Assembly: GCA_947307015.1 (NCBI GenBank)
Contig: CAMZHV010000012.1
Coordinates: 1 to 60,531 of the forward strand
DNA: 60,531 bases
Direction of reading: 5' to 3'
DNA from: an uncultured Prevotellaceae bacterium
GTDB taxonomy: Bacteria > Bacteroidota > Bacteroidia > Bacteroidales > Bacteroidaceae
The notes below the pieces were generated by a model. It was not told where the DNA came from. It did not search any database and was given only the letters and a program-made list of their open reading frames with translations. Numbering within the stretch: position 1 is the stretch's first letter; each line of letters begins with the position of its first letter. The translations under genes and the position numbers were made by a program. This document shows, one piece after another, positions 28,659 to 41,606 of the stretch.

Positions 28659-31600
28659 ATGAATCCTAAAAAATTGGAAATCATGAGTAAGAGATTCAAT
28701 CCATCAAACCTCCATAAGGCATTCCGTCTTGCGCTCTGCCTGTTCGTCGTGTCAGGAGCATACGCTCCGGTCATGGCGCAGGATGAGGTGGTAGACGAAG
28801 AGGCTATTGCCGAAGCCGACAGCATAGCGTTGGCCAAACGACGCATAGCCAAGAAGCCGGTAAAACAATATGAAATGAGAACTGTTGCCGGTACCATCAC
28901 CGATGGCGCCACGGGCCTGCCCATGGGCGGTGTGCGTGTACAGGCATTGCAGCTGCCGAAATACTCCACGCTGACCGAAGAGGACGGTACCTATAAACTC
29001 GAAGTGCCCGTCTTCTGCCATGCGCTACTCTTGGAGGCTCCCGACTACAACCTCCAGCAGTTGGCCATCAAGGGCGACACCGGACAGGACGCCAGGCTGC
29101 TGAGCGCCAAGTTCCGCGGTTTCTACACCGACGGCACATCCATCACGGCACAGAAGAAGATCCTCCTCGAAGAGACCAGCTCCATCAGCGTGGAGACGGA
29201 TATGCAGAACCTACTCGCGGGTGACATCCACTCCTCAAGCCGTGCTGCGCTGCCCGGGCAGGGAGCCTACTTCACCATCCGTGGTATCAACTCCATCAAC
29301 GCTTCTGCACAGCCGCTGTTCATCATCGACGGCAACATGGTCGACCTCGAAGAGGAACGCACGAGCCTCCACCAAGGCTACTACAACAACCTCCTCGCCG
29401 GCCTCGACCCTGAGAATGTCGAGAGCATCCAAGTCCTCAAGAACGGTACCGCACTCTATGGTGCCAAGGGCGCCAACGGCGTGGTCATCATCAACACCAA
29501 GCGCGGACATAGCATGGCAACAAAAATTAATGTACGCGTATACGGTGGCGTGGAGCTTGCTCCGTCACGCATCAAGATGATGGACGGCGATGCCTATCGC
29601 AGCTACCTCAGCGAACTGGCAGGTACGGTCAGGGACGTGCGCGAGTCCACCTCGGGCAGCCTCAGCCAGTATGCCTTCCTCAACGAGGCTCCGGAAAGCA
29701 GCAACTACTACCGCAGCGTGTTCCACAACAACACCGACTGGCAGAAGGATATGTACCACACGGCCTTCACGCAGAATTACAAGGTCAGCGTTGAGGGTGG
29801 TGACGACATCGGTATGTACGACCTCTCCTTAGGCTACACCAAAGGACAGGCTACGCTCAAGGGTAATGACTTCAGCCGTCTGAACCTCCGCTTCAACACA
29901 GACATCAAGGTCTTCGAGAAGGTTCATGCCGGACTCGATATCGCCTACAACCAGACGAGCTACGACGTCCTCGACAACGGTTGGAGCGAGAGCTACGACA
30001 TGCAGAACATCGGTTCCACCAATGTCCTCGGCCTGTTGCAGGCTCCATTCCTCTCACCCTACGCCTACTACCACGACGAGAACACGGGTCGCCTGGAGCT
30101 CTCGCATGAATATGCAGGAAAGTACGCCTCCACCAACGGTGTCGGACGCTGGATCCAGAACCCCTTCAGCTTCCCCCACGCCTTGGACTATGACATCAAC
30201 GAATGTCTCCGCAACCCCTACTGGATCATCCGCAACGGCGATGGCAAAAACAAGAACTATGCCGAGCTCACGCAGATCAGCATCAACTTCTCCCCGAAGT
30301 ATCAGGTGACCAAGCAGTTCTCTATCAGCGACCGCTTCAACTACACCCTGAACCGCAACAATGAGAAGTACTTCTTGCCCAACAACGGTGCCACGATGTA
30401 TTTCCTGCAGGATCTCGGTGAGATCAGTTCTGTGCTGAAGTCACAGTTCACCAAGGAGAGCACCATCAACAACGACCTGCGTTTGGAATGGGCCAACACC
30501 TACGGTGCCCACACCATCGACATCTTCGGCGGCTGGCGTTATAACAACTACAGCTACAGCTACTCCTTCATGCGCGGTTACAACAATGAGAACGATAAGT
30601 TGCCCAACATCTCCAAGAACATGCAGTACGTAAACTACGGAGGTACCAAGGACAACTGGATCGACATGGCCTACTACCTCAATGCCGAATACAACTTCCA
30701 GAACAAGTACTTCGCACAGCTCACCGTATCGAGTCAGGCCAGCAGCCGCTTCGGCAAGAACACCAAGGACGGTCTGCATCTGGCAGGCGTCAGCTGGGGT
30801 ATCTTCCCGAGCCTTCAGCTCGGTTGGGTCATCAGCAACGAGAACTGGTTCAAGACGGGCAAGGCCGTCAACTACCTGAAGCTCACGGCTGGTATCGACC
30901 AGAGTGGTAACGACGGTATTGACTACTATGCCGCCCGCACCTATTGGGAGAGCCAGCAGGTCACTGAGAACACTGTCGGTCTCGTGTTGAAGAACCTCGA
31001 GAACACCGGTATCCAGTGGGAGACCACTACACGCTTCAACGCCGCTCTCGAAGGCTCATTCTTCCACAACCGCTTGAATGCCGGTGTAGACTTCTACTTG
31101 AGCAAGACCGACAACCTGCTGACGATGAAGGATCTCGACTACCTCTCTGGTCTTGGCAAGTACTGGACCAACGACGGTCAGCTCAAGAATATCGGCGTTG
31201 ACTTCCATATCGCCGCAGCCCTCGTCAATGCCAAGAACGTGAAGTGGGAGATCGGCGCAAGCCTCGGTCATTACAAGAATGAGATCACCAAGCTGCCTGA
31301 AAGCGATGTCATGACGCTCAAGGATGCTAACGGCAACACCACAAGCGTCATCTACGGCCACACCAACAGCATCTACGGAACGGATAACATCCTCACCGCA
31401 GTAGGCTATGCTGCCGGCACCTTCTACGGCTGGGAGACCAACGGCGTCCTCGCTGACGATGCAGAGGCCAGCACGGCTGGTAAGATGGGCTACCTCAAGT
31501 ATCCCACAGGTCTGAAAGAGAACCCCTACAGCAACTTCCAGGCTGGCGACATCCGTTTCGTCGACCAGAACGGCGACGGCGTCATCGATGACAGCGACAA

Positions 31601-32120
31601 GGTCGCCATCGGCAACCCCAACCCCGACATCTACGGCAACATCTTTACCGACCTCACTTGGAAGAACCTGCGCCTCGACGTCAACTTCAAGTATTCACTC
31701 GGAAATGATGTCTACAACTATCAGCGTTCTATCATTGAAGGTGGCAACACCACCTACAACCAGACAACGGCCGTGCAGAACCGCTGGACCTACGAGGGAC
31801 AGCGCACCGACGTGCCTAAGGTCTGCTACATCGACGGTGCCGACTGGCGTAACAACGAGCGTATGTCCGACCGTTGGATCGAAGATGGCAGCTACCTCAA
31901 GCTGAAGAACGTACGTCTCACCTACACCGTTCCCGTGCATACTTCCTGGCTGCAGGGTCTCCGTGTATGGGGCGAAGGCAACAACCTATTCACCCTCACC
32001 CGCTATCTGGGCGTAGACCCCGAGACCAGCGCCCGCAACAGCGTCCTCTATCAGGGCATCGACACGGGTCTGCTCTCACCCGGCCGCAGCTTCAACGTGG
32101 GTGTTTCCATCAACCTCTAA
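28659..32120 (+). CDS. SusC/RagA-type TonB-dependent transporter, copy 2
   Basis: The product is 1153 residues from the ATG at 28659; the Met at 28683 (MSKRFNP) is an equally good start and gives a cleaner signal peptide ending VMAQ. An acidic stretch follows, then a carboxypeptidase-regulatory domain (about 70-150), a plug with FTIRGINSINASAQPLFIID and VESIQVLKNGTALYGAKGA, and the beta-barrel with the loop DQNGDGVIDDSDK. The C terminus is VGVSINL. It differs strongly from copy 1 and probably handles another ligand or another part of the same glycan. Confidence 0.95.
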   Translation: MNPKKLEIMSKRFNPSNLHKAFRLALCLFVVSGAYAPVMAQDEVVDEEAIAEADSIALAKRRIAKKPVKQYEMRTVAGTITDGATGLPMGGVRVQALQLPKYSTLTEEDGTYKLEVPVFCHALLLEAPDYNLQQLAIKGDTGQDARLLSAKFRGFYTDGTSITAQKKILLEETSSISVETDMQNLLAGDIHSSSRAALPGQGAYFTIRGINSINASAQPLFIIDGNMVDLEEERTSLHQGYYNNLLAGLDPENVESIQVLKNGTALYGAKGANGVVIINTKRGHSMATKINVRVYGGVELAPSRIKMMDGDAYRSYLSELAGTVRDVRESTSGSLSQYAFLNEAPESSNYYRSVFHNNTDWQKDMYHTAFTQNYKVSVEGGDDIGMYDLSLGYTKGQATLKGNDFSRLNLRFNTDIKVFEKVHAGLDIAYNQTSYDVLDNGWSESYDMQNIGSTNVLGLLQAPFLSPYAYYHDENTGRLELSHEYAGKYASTNGVGRWIQNPFSFPHALDYDINECLRNPYWIIRNGDGKNKNYAELTQISINFSPKYQVTKQFSISDRFNYTLNRNNEKYFLPNNGATMYFLQDLGEISSVLKSQFTKESTINNDLRLEWANTYGAHTIDIFGGWRYNNYSYSYSFMRGYNNENDKLPNISKNMQYVNYGGTKDNWIDMAYYLNAEYNFQNKYFAQLTVSSQASSRFGKNTKDGLHLAGVSWGIFPSLQLGWVISNENWFKTGKAVNYLKLTAGIDQSGNDGIDYYAARTYWESQQVTENTVGLVLKNLENTGIQWETTTRFNAALEGSFFHNRLNAGVDFYLSKTDNLLTMKDLDYLSGLGKYWTNDGQLKNIGVDFHIAAALVNAKNVKWEIGASLGHYKNEITKLPESDVMTLKDANGNTTSVIYGHTNSIYGTDNILTAVGYAAGTFYGWETNGVLADDAEASTAGKMGYLKYPTGLKENPYSNFQAGDIRFVDQNGDGVIDDSDKVAIGNPNPDIYGNIFTDLTWKNLRLDVNFKYSLGNDVYNYQRSIIEGGNTTYNQTTAVQNRWTYEGQRTDVPKVCYIDGADWRNNERMSDRWIEDGSYLKLKNVRLTYTVPVHTSWLQGLRVWGEGNNLFTLTRYLGVDPETSARNSVLYQGIDTGLLSPGRSFNVGVSINL

Positions 32121-32129
32121 TACGACATC

Positions 32130-34454
32130 ATGATGAAAAAGAATATCATTGCATATCTTCTCCTCGCGCTGACCCTCGGGTTCAGCTTCACCTCTTGCGA
32201 GGACATGCTCACGGGTGACATGGACCGACACGTCGAAATCGACGAAGTGGCCCAAGATACCCTCTACAGCTATTGGGGAATCCTGAAGAGCCTGCAGAAC
32301 ATTGCAGAGCGCTACGTCATCTTAGGTGAATGTCGTGGTGACTTGGTCGATGGCACTCAGTATGTCAGCGATTCCATCAACTCCATCTTGGAGTTCGGCC
32401 TCACCGGCGATGCCTCCGATGGCTCCAACCGCTACCTCAAGGCCGCTGACTTCTACCACATCATCAACTCCTGCAACGCTTACATCTACCGTTGCGACAC
32501 AGCAGCAGTCTCCGGTTTGAACAAGTCGCTCATGCTGAGCGAGTACGCGCAGGTCGTCAGCATCCGTGCGTGGGCTTACCTGCAATTGGTGCTGACCTAT
32601 GGCGAGGTTCCTTACTTCGAGACACCTATGCTCTCGACAGCCGATATGGAAGATTTCCGCAAGGCTCCGAAGACGGTCAACGCCAACACGCTCGCCAGCA
32701 GCGGCGTAGTGGACAGGGTCGAGGAAGTGCTCTACGTCCCCACCGTGTTCCGTGGCGACTCCATTCGTGCCGTCCCCTATCCCGACTACGAATATTACGG
32801 ACGCACGAAGATCATCGCCTACGCAACGCAGTGCCTCTTCCCGCAGGACCTCGTGCTCGGTGACATCTATCTCCTCCGCGCACAGGGTGAAGGCTCAGAA
32901 GCTGACTACCGCAAGGCTGCTCAGCACTACTACAACTTCCTGAACTCCGACAAGGGTGGTCCGCTGTTGCCTAACACCATGTACGGAGCGATGTACAAGA
33001 GTATGCTTACAGAGCAGTATGCGCTTATTTCGACAAGCGGATGGCCAACAATGTTCTCGAATGCGGCGGCAAAGACCAGCACTTCACGTGAGCTGGTGAC
33101 GGTCATCCCGTCCAACACCAACAAGCTGTGGGGCACCGTACTGCGCGGCATCAATGAGATGTTTGGCTTCGATGCTACGCTCAGCGTCAGCACATCGGCT
33201 CAGGACACAGTGACCTCTTCCAGCGTCAGCCTGGAGCGCAACTTCGAGCATCAGCTTGACGCCTCCAAAGCTTACAAGGCTTTGAACAAGGCACAGAGTT
33301 ATGAGGCATATATCGGCCCCGAGGGCAACCAGCACTGCACAGTGCTCGTTGGCGCCGGCGATGCCCGCTATGAGATGGCCACCAGCAACTACACCGACTA
33401 TGAGAAGGGTGCACTGGAGGAAACAAACTTTGTCGTGAAGCAGAACCCCGGCGGTGCCTTCACCACAACTTATCCCTGCATCTATCGTAAGGCCAGCATT
33501 TGGCTCCGCTTTGCTCAGGCCCTCAACGGCGCCGGCTTCCCGGGCTATGCTTTCGCTATCCTGCGCCACGGCCTCGTCGGTACGGAAGGTTGGCTGCCTG
33601 CACTCACTGGCAACGGAACCCTTAAGTATAGTCTTAATGATGGCATAACGCTTGATATCAAGACTGAGGGTGACTATGAACCGGATTTGGGAACCCTAAA
33701 ATACTATGATCCCTCTTCGATAGTCGCTAACGCAGATACTTTATTCTACGACAATTATTCAGAATTCTATGCTAATTGTCTGAAAGCAGCGCTCGATACC
33801 CTACCCACGCTGCAAGATTCGGTGGCGTTCATTAATTCGCACTGGGCAGCTAAGGCAACGACTTACACTCAGATTCCAATTAGTGGTGCAGCGGCCTGCG
33901 ATTATATTTCTTTGCGTGAAGCACAAAATGCCAAGAAGGCCCCGTTCCTCAACTTCAACACGGTCTACCTCCGCGGTTCTAACAGCAACAACAGCGTGCG
34001 TATTCTCTACGGCGTCACGGAGTACAACATCAACGGTTCCATGACCTGGAGTAACTCCAATGGCGCAGTGTCCATGGGTATTCACCAGCGTGGTTGCGGT
34101 CTGCTCCGCTGGACGGAAGCCGAGTCGACCTACAACTATGTTGACCAGATCAACAAGATGCTGAACCTCTACGAAGGACAGGAAGAAGAACTGACTCTCT
34201 CCGATATCTACAATCCCGATAACCTCCGCACGGTGCAGGTAGCCATCGCCGACCTCATTATCGACGAGATGGCACTCGAGACATCCTTCGAGGGCAACCG
34301 CTTCTTCGACCTGCTATGCTACAGCCGCTTCCTCGGTGGCCAGAAGGGTATCGATCGCTTTGCCAAGCGCGTCTCCGAGCGCGGAGGCACACCCAACTCT
34401 GCTCTCTACTCGCACTTGCAGAACCAGAGCAACTGGTACTTCAAGCTCCCGTAA
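32130..34454 (+). CDS. SusD/RagB-type surface lipoprotein, copy 2
   Basis: At 774 residues this is long for a SusD protein. The lipobox is FTSC near residue 23. Family features are the helical N-terminal region and the C-terminal LIIDEMALETSFEGNRFFDLLCY. The first Met is doubled (MMKK). An internal stretch at about 33620-33930 is AT-richer and uses different codons from the rest of the gene, suggesting an insertion or recombination patch. Last gene of the operon; a strong hairpin follows. Confidence 0.92.
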   Translation: MMKKNIIAYLLLALTLGFSFTSCEDMLTGDMDRHVEIDEVAQDTLYSYWGILKSLQNIAERYVILGECRGDLVDGTQYVSDSINSILEFGLTGDASDGSNRYLKAADFYHIINSCNAYIYRCDTAAVSGLNKSLMLSEYAQVVSIRAWAYLQLVLTYGEVPYFETPMLSTADMEDFRKAPKTVNANTLASSGVVDRVEEVLYVPTVFRGDSIRAVPYPDYEYYGRTKIIAYATQCLFPQDLVLGDIYLLRAQGEGSEADYRKAAQHYYNFLNSDKGGPLLPNTMYGAMYKSMLTEQYALISTSGWPTMFSNAAAKTSTSRELVTVIPSNTNKLWGTVLRGINEMFGFDATLSVSTSAQDTVTSSSVSLERNFEHQLDASKAYKALNKAQSYEAYIGPEGNQHCTVLVGAGDARYEMATSNYTDYEKGALEETNFVVKQNPGGAFTTTYPCIYRKASIWLRFAQALNGAGFPGYAFAILRHGLVGTEGWLPALTGNGTLKYSLNDGITLDIKTEGDYEPDLGTLKYYDPSSIVANADTLFYDNYSEFYANCLKAALDTLPTLQDSVAFINSHWAAKATTYTQIPISGAAACDYISLREAQNAKKAPFLNFNTVYLRGSNSNNSVRILYGVTEYNINGSMTWSNSNGAVSMGIHQRGCGLLRWTEAESTYNYVDQINKMLNLYEGQEEELTLSDIYNPDNLRTVQVAIADLIIDEMALETSFEGNRFFDLLCYSRFLGGQKGIDRFAKRVSERGGTPNSALYSHLQNQSNWYFKLP

Positions 34455-34521
34455 GCATTGTCGTAGAAGCACTCACGTAGATTTCAACACACACCTAAGA
34501 AAATTTACAAAACATCTATTT

Positions 34522-34557
34522 GTATCGACTGTTTGACACACGTCAGACAGTCGATAC
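34522..34557 (+). terminator. Hairpin terminator of the FAS1-SusCD operon
   Basis: A 16-bp stem (GTATCGACTGTTTGAC with GTCAGACAGTCGATAC, one G-T pair) around ACAC is followed by CTTTATATA. Confidence 0.8.
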
Positions 34558-34610
34558 CTTTATATAGGGTTGACTGTTTACCTTCATATATGCAGTTTTT
34601 TTGCCTAAAG

Positions 34611-34642
34611 TTTGGTGCGAAAGACATTTTTCCGTATCTTCG
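34611..34642 (+). promoter_or_regulatory. Promoter of the GH2 operon
   Basis: TTTG at 34611-34614 and TATCTTCG at 34635-34642 with 20 bp between; one base differs from the TAnnTTTG consensus. Confidence 0.75.
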
Positions 34643-34663
34643 CACACAAATACGACTAACTAA

Positions 34664-37858
<3,195 letters not shown>

Positions 37859-37865
37859 TAACTAT

Positions 37866-39800
37866 ATGAAAAACAAGCAAACGGCTAAGTCAACCACCCT
37901 CGCCGCTCTACTGGAGAGTAGCTGGGGGTGGTGGCTTGTCATCTTATGCGTATTGGGTGTTGCAGGCTACAAGCTGGTCAGCGAAGAGAGCGAGACCCTC
38001 CTGCGCGCACAAGAGCTCAACCTCTGGTTGCCCACGGGACTCTTCTGGAAGACCATGATGCAGTACCCGGGTGGTGCCGCTTCATGGCTCGCCACTTACC
38101 TCACTCAGTATTTCTACTATCCCTGGCTCGGCGTGAGCATCCTCTGCGGCCTTTGGCTCATCATCTGCTGCCTGCTTGTATGGGCCTATCGGCTGCAAGG
38201 ACCATGGCGCGCCCTGACGCTCCTCGTGCCCCTCGCACTCATGGCCTGCTTCGTGCAGACCGGCTATTGGATCTACTACCAGAAGCTGCAAGGTCATCTC
38301 CTCGTACCCACCGTCGGCGTCCTCTTTGCAGCCCTCTGCCTCGCCGTGCAGCGCCTCCTAAGCGACGCCCTCCCCACCAAGACCGCCCGCTGGGCTCGCC
38401 TCCTCTGGATGGCTCTCGTCTGCATCTTTGGCTATCCCTTCTTCGGAGCTTGGGCTTTAGGAGCTACAGGACTACTGGCACTTCTCCCTGGTTCGGGGGG
38501 AGAGTCCGTTCTTGCCATCCTCCTCATCGCAGCCGTCCCGCAGATCTGCTACCAACGTTTCTTTGAGATGACGGAGCGCAGTTTCCTTTACGTTGCCGCC
38601 ATGCCCTCCTTCCGCAATGGCCAGGACGTTTTCACGGAGTACCGACTCCCTTACTACGCCATCATCCTCACTTTCCTCATCCTCGCTGTTGTTAGTTGGA
38701 TAAGCAACGTATTCGCCGCAGAGAAAAGCAAGCTGCGTCCATGGCTCCCTCCCGTCATCGTCCTCGTCCTTCTCTTCGCTGGCATCTTCGGTGTCAGCAA
38801 GGCCTGGTATCATGACGTCAATTTCCAGAAAGAGCTTTCCATGAACCGCGCCGTCCAAGAACTCGACTGGGAGCGCGTCCTCACCATCGCCCGCGATGGC
38901 AGCAGCACCGTCAAGCCCACACGCCAGATCGTCATGTACAAAAACCTCGCCCTCTTCCGCCTCGGACGTGCCGCCAATGAGATGTTCTTTTATCCCGAAG
39001 GTGCCATGCAGCAAAACGCCCCGTGGAGAGCGCGCATGACACAGATTGGCGGCAAGCTCATCTACTACCACTATGGCAAGGAGAACTTCTGTTACCGCTG
39101 GTGCATGGAAGACGGTGTGGAATTTGGATGGAAGGTCGAAACCTTGAAATTCATGGCGCGCACGAGCATCCTCAATCATGAATGGACCGTGGCCCGCAAG
39201 TACCTCGACCTCCTCAAGAAGACCACCTTCCACCGCGCGTGGGCTGAACGTTATGAGAAATATCTCGCCACACCCGATGCCTTCGACCTCCATAAACTCG
39301 AAGCATCCGTCAAGGCTGGCAAGCCACTCCTCGATGAGGAAGGCATGAAGGAGTTTGAGCCCATCCTCCACCTGATGTCCTACCCCGATCGTCTCGACGG
39401 CGACAACACCCTCGTAGAGATGTATCTCCTCCAGACCTTCGCTCGCGGCAACGGCGACGACCCCCTCTTCCAAGAGATGACGCTACTCTGCTCCCTCATT
39501 ATGAAAGACATAGACCTCTTCTGGCCACGTTTCATGAAGTTCGCCACGTTGCACCCTGACCTCCACATGCCACTCCACTACCAAGAGGCCGCCTACCTCT
39601 ACGGCCATCTCGAGAACAAAGTGGATATCAGTCACATGCCCTTTGATCAGAATGTCCGCGACACCTACGACCGCTTCATGAAGTTCAACGAACAATGCGG
39701 CCCGATGTCCGAGGAACAGAAAGCCATCGCCTTCTATCCCCAGTTCGGCAACACCTTCTACTACTTCTATTTCCTCGTGCGTAATCAGAAGACCAATTAG
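37866..39800 (+). CDS. DUF6057-type membrane protein
   Basis: The 644-residue protein has about nine to ten transmembrane helices in the first 330 residues and then a soluble, helical, TPR-like region of about 300 residues. The pattern fits the DUF6057 family of Bacteroidales, which has no assigned function. The TAG stop (39798-39800) overlaps the first bases of a GC palindromic element. It lies between the GH2 gene and a TolB-like lipoprotein gene and may cooperate with the latter. Confidence 0.65.
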   Translation: MKNKQTAKSTTLAALLESSWGWWLVILCVLGVAGYKLVSEESETLLRAQELNLWLPTGLFWKTMMQYPGGAASWLATYLTQYFYYPWLGVSILCGLWLIICCLLVWAYRLQGPWRALTLLVPLALMACFVQTGYWIYYQKLQGHLLVPTVGVLFAALCLAVQRLLSDALPTKTARWARLLWMALVCIFGYPFFGAWALGATGLLALLPGSGGESVLAILLIAAVPQICYQRFFEMTERSFLYVAAMPSFRNGQDVFTEYRLPYYAIILTFLILAVVSWISNVFAAEKSKLRPWLPPVIVLVLLFAGIFGVSKAWYHDVNFQKELSMNRAVQELDWERVLTIARDGSSTVKPTRQIVMYKNLALFRLGRAANEMFFYPEGAMQQNAPWRARMTQIGGKLIYYHYGKENFCYRWCMEDGVEFGWKVETLKFMARTSILNHEWTVARKYLDLLKKTTFHRAWAERYEKYLATPDAFDLHKLEASVKAGKPLLDEEGMKEFEPILHLMSYPDRLDGDNTLVEMYLLQTFARGNGDDPLFQEMTLLCSLIMKDIDLFWPRFMKFATLHPDLHMPLHYQEAAYLYGHLENKVDISHMPFDQNVRDTYDRFMKFNEQCGPMSEEQKAIAFYPQFGNTFYYFYFLVRNQKTN

Positions 39801-39834
39801 ACCCACCTCCAACCCCTCCCGTCAGGGAGGGGAG
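39799..39834 (+). repeat. GC palindromic element, copy 3 (intergenic, overlaps a stop codon)
   Basis: Tail AGACCCACC, then hairpin CCCCTCCC-GTCA-GGGAGGGG. It faces copy 4 (39904-39940) in convergent orientation. Confidence 0.85.
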
Positions 39835-39852
39835 ACAATCTGCTATCACATC

Positions 39853-41571
39853 ATGAATCATCTTCTTTCTTCTATATATCATTTTCTAACTTCGCGCCAG
39901 CTACTCCCCTCCATAAAGGGAGGGGCATGGGGGTGGGTCTTCATCCTCATCGCCTGCACCTCCCCCTCCGTCCCTACATCTTTCGTCGAGGGTGATTCCC
40001 TCCCCACTATCTACCCCGACTACATCGATGTCACCGTGCCCCAGAACATCGCACCCCTCCATTTCCATATCGATCACGACAGCCTGGCTACTGACTTCGT
40101 CACGCGCTTCACTGTCGGTGGGGAGCAATGGGTTGTTGGCGGCGAAGATGTCCGTCCCGGCCTGAAGAAATGGCGCAAGATGATAGACGCAGCCCTCGCA
40201 GCTGATGGTACGATATCCATCGAGGTATTCTTGAAGCAAGCCAACGCCTGGCAACGCTGCAAGCCCTTCACCATTACCATCAACAAGGACAGCATAGACC
40301 CTTACATCTCCTATCGCCTCATCTCGCCCTCCTACGTCACCTACGAAGACCTCACCATCAACCAGCGTTGCCTCGAGAACTTCGACGAAAGCCTCATCTA
40401 CGGCAATATGATCAACAGCGATGAGGAGAACGGGCAGTGCATCAACTGTCACCACGCCCAATGGTATAACCCTGAGCGCATTCAGTTCCATGTCCGTCAG
40501 TACCTCGGCGGCACGGTTATTGCCTACGACGGAAAACTCAGCAAGATCAACCTCAAAACGGACAGCACCATCTCCGCAGGTGTCTATCCCACATGGCATC
40601 CACGCCAGCCTTGGATTGTCTATTCTACCAACAACACCGGCCAAAGTTTCCACACACGCGACAGGCAGAAGATTGAGGTGCAAGACACAAAGAGCAACCT
40701 CATCTTCTATGACCTCGAAGCCAACACCGTGACGCCCATCACCCGTGACACCACCAACCTCGACTGCTTCCCCTTCTGGAGTCCCGACGGCAAGTACGTC
40801 TACTACGTCAGCGCACACTGGGAGAGGCGCGACACCATCCAGTTGGATTTCGAGCTCATCAAGAACTACAAGGAGGTGCAGTACAACCTCTATCGCATAC
40901 CCTTCGACGAAGCCTCACGCTCCTTCGGCCCTCGCGAGCTTATCTACGATGCCGTAGCCCGCAACCGTAGCGTCACCCTGCCTCGCGTCTCTCCCGACGG
41001 CCATTGGCTGATGTTCACGGAGGCACAGTTTGGTGTCTTCCATATCTGGCACAACGATGCCGATCTCTTCCTGATGGATCTCACTCAAGCACAACCCGTT
41101 GAGCCTACACCTGTCATTAGCTATTCCCCCGACCTCCTTCCCGCCGGTTTCCTCCCCGAGACGGCGAATAATGTCGAGCGCGAAGCTGCTGCCGATAGCC
41201 TCCGAGCAGCACAAGGACGCCTGACGCCCCAGCCCGCCCATATCCGCAACATCACCGAACTGAACTCCCCCGATGTGGAGTCCTGGCACTGCTGGTCCAG
41301 CAACGGCGCTTGGGTCGTCTTCTCATCCCGCCGCGACGATGGCAACTTCACCCGCCCCTTCATCGCCCACCACGACGGCAATGGCCATTTTTCCAAGCCC
41401 TTCGAACTGCCGCAGGACAACCCGCAGTACCACCGCCAGTTCATGCGCAGCTACAACATCCCCGAATTCCTCTCCGGTCCCGTCACCTTCCGTCCCCAGG
41501 ACTTCGCCGCCATCATCAAGAAGGACGCCACTCCCGCCCAACTGAAGACCCACCCCTCACCCTCCCTGTGA
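39853..41571 (+). CDS. TolB-like beta-propeller lipoprotein with CxxCH motif
   Basis: The 572-residue envelope protein has a lipobox-like FILIAC near residue 35. A CINCH heme-c attachment motif starts at C196, followed by WD40-like PD40 propeller repeats (about 245-540: TWHPRQPWIVYS, FPFWSPDGKYVYYVS and RVSPDGHWLMFTEAQ). A single CxxCH with a propeller suggests a c-type cytochrome or a relic of one. Residues 18-30 of the signal region (LLPSIKGGAWGWV) are encoded by a GC palindromic element, and the last seven residues and the stop come from another. The start could be at 39853 or a later codon if the insert is recent. Confidence 0.7.
   Translation: MNHLLSSIYHFLTSRQLLPSIKGGAWGWVFILIACTSPSVPTSFVEGDSLPTIYPDYIDVTVPQNIAPLHFHIDHDSLATDFVTRFTVGGEQWVVGGEDVRPGLKKWRKMIDAALAADGTISIEVFLKQANAWQRCKPFTITINKDSIDPYISYRLISPSYVTYEDLTINQRCLENFDESLIYGNMINSDEENGQCINCHHAQWYNPERIQFHVRQYLGGTVIAYDGKLSKINLKTDSTISAGVYPTWHPRQPWIVYSTNNTGQSFHTRDRQKIEVQDTKSNLIFYDLEANTVTPITRDTTNLDCFPFWSPDGKYVYYVSAHWERRDTIQLDFELIKNYKEVQYNLYRIPFDEASRSFGPRELIYDAVARNRSVTLPRVSPDGHWLMFTEAQFGVFHIWHNDADLFLMDLTQAQPVEPTPVISYSPDLLPAGFLPETANNVEREAAADSLRAAQGRLTPQPAHIRNITELNSPDVESWHCWSSNGAWVVFSSRRDDGNFTRPFIAHHDGNGHFSKPFELPQDNPQYHRQFMRSYNIPEFLSGPVTFRPQDFAAIIKKDATPAQLKTHPSPSL
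39904..39940 (-). repeat. GC palindromic element, copy 4 (in a signal peptide)
   Basis: CTCCCCTCC-ATAA-AGGGAGGGG hairpin with a tail ending GGGGGTGGGTCT. It is translated as part of the N-terminal signal region of the TolB-like protein. Confidence 0.85.
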
Positions 41572-41580
41572 GGGAGGGAG
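41546..41580 (+). repeat. GC palindromic element, copy 5 (supplies a stop codon)
   Basis: Tail AGACCCACCCC and hairpin CCCTCCCT-GTG-AGGGAGGG. The TGA at 41569-41571 in its loop ends the TolB-like gene. It converges with copy 6. Confidence 0.85.
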
Positions 41581-41606
41581 TGATAACCTCTACTATTTGA
41601 TTCAAA

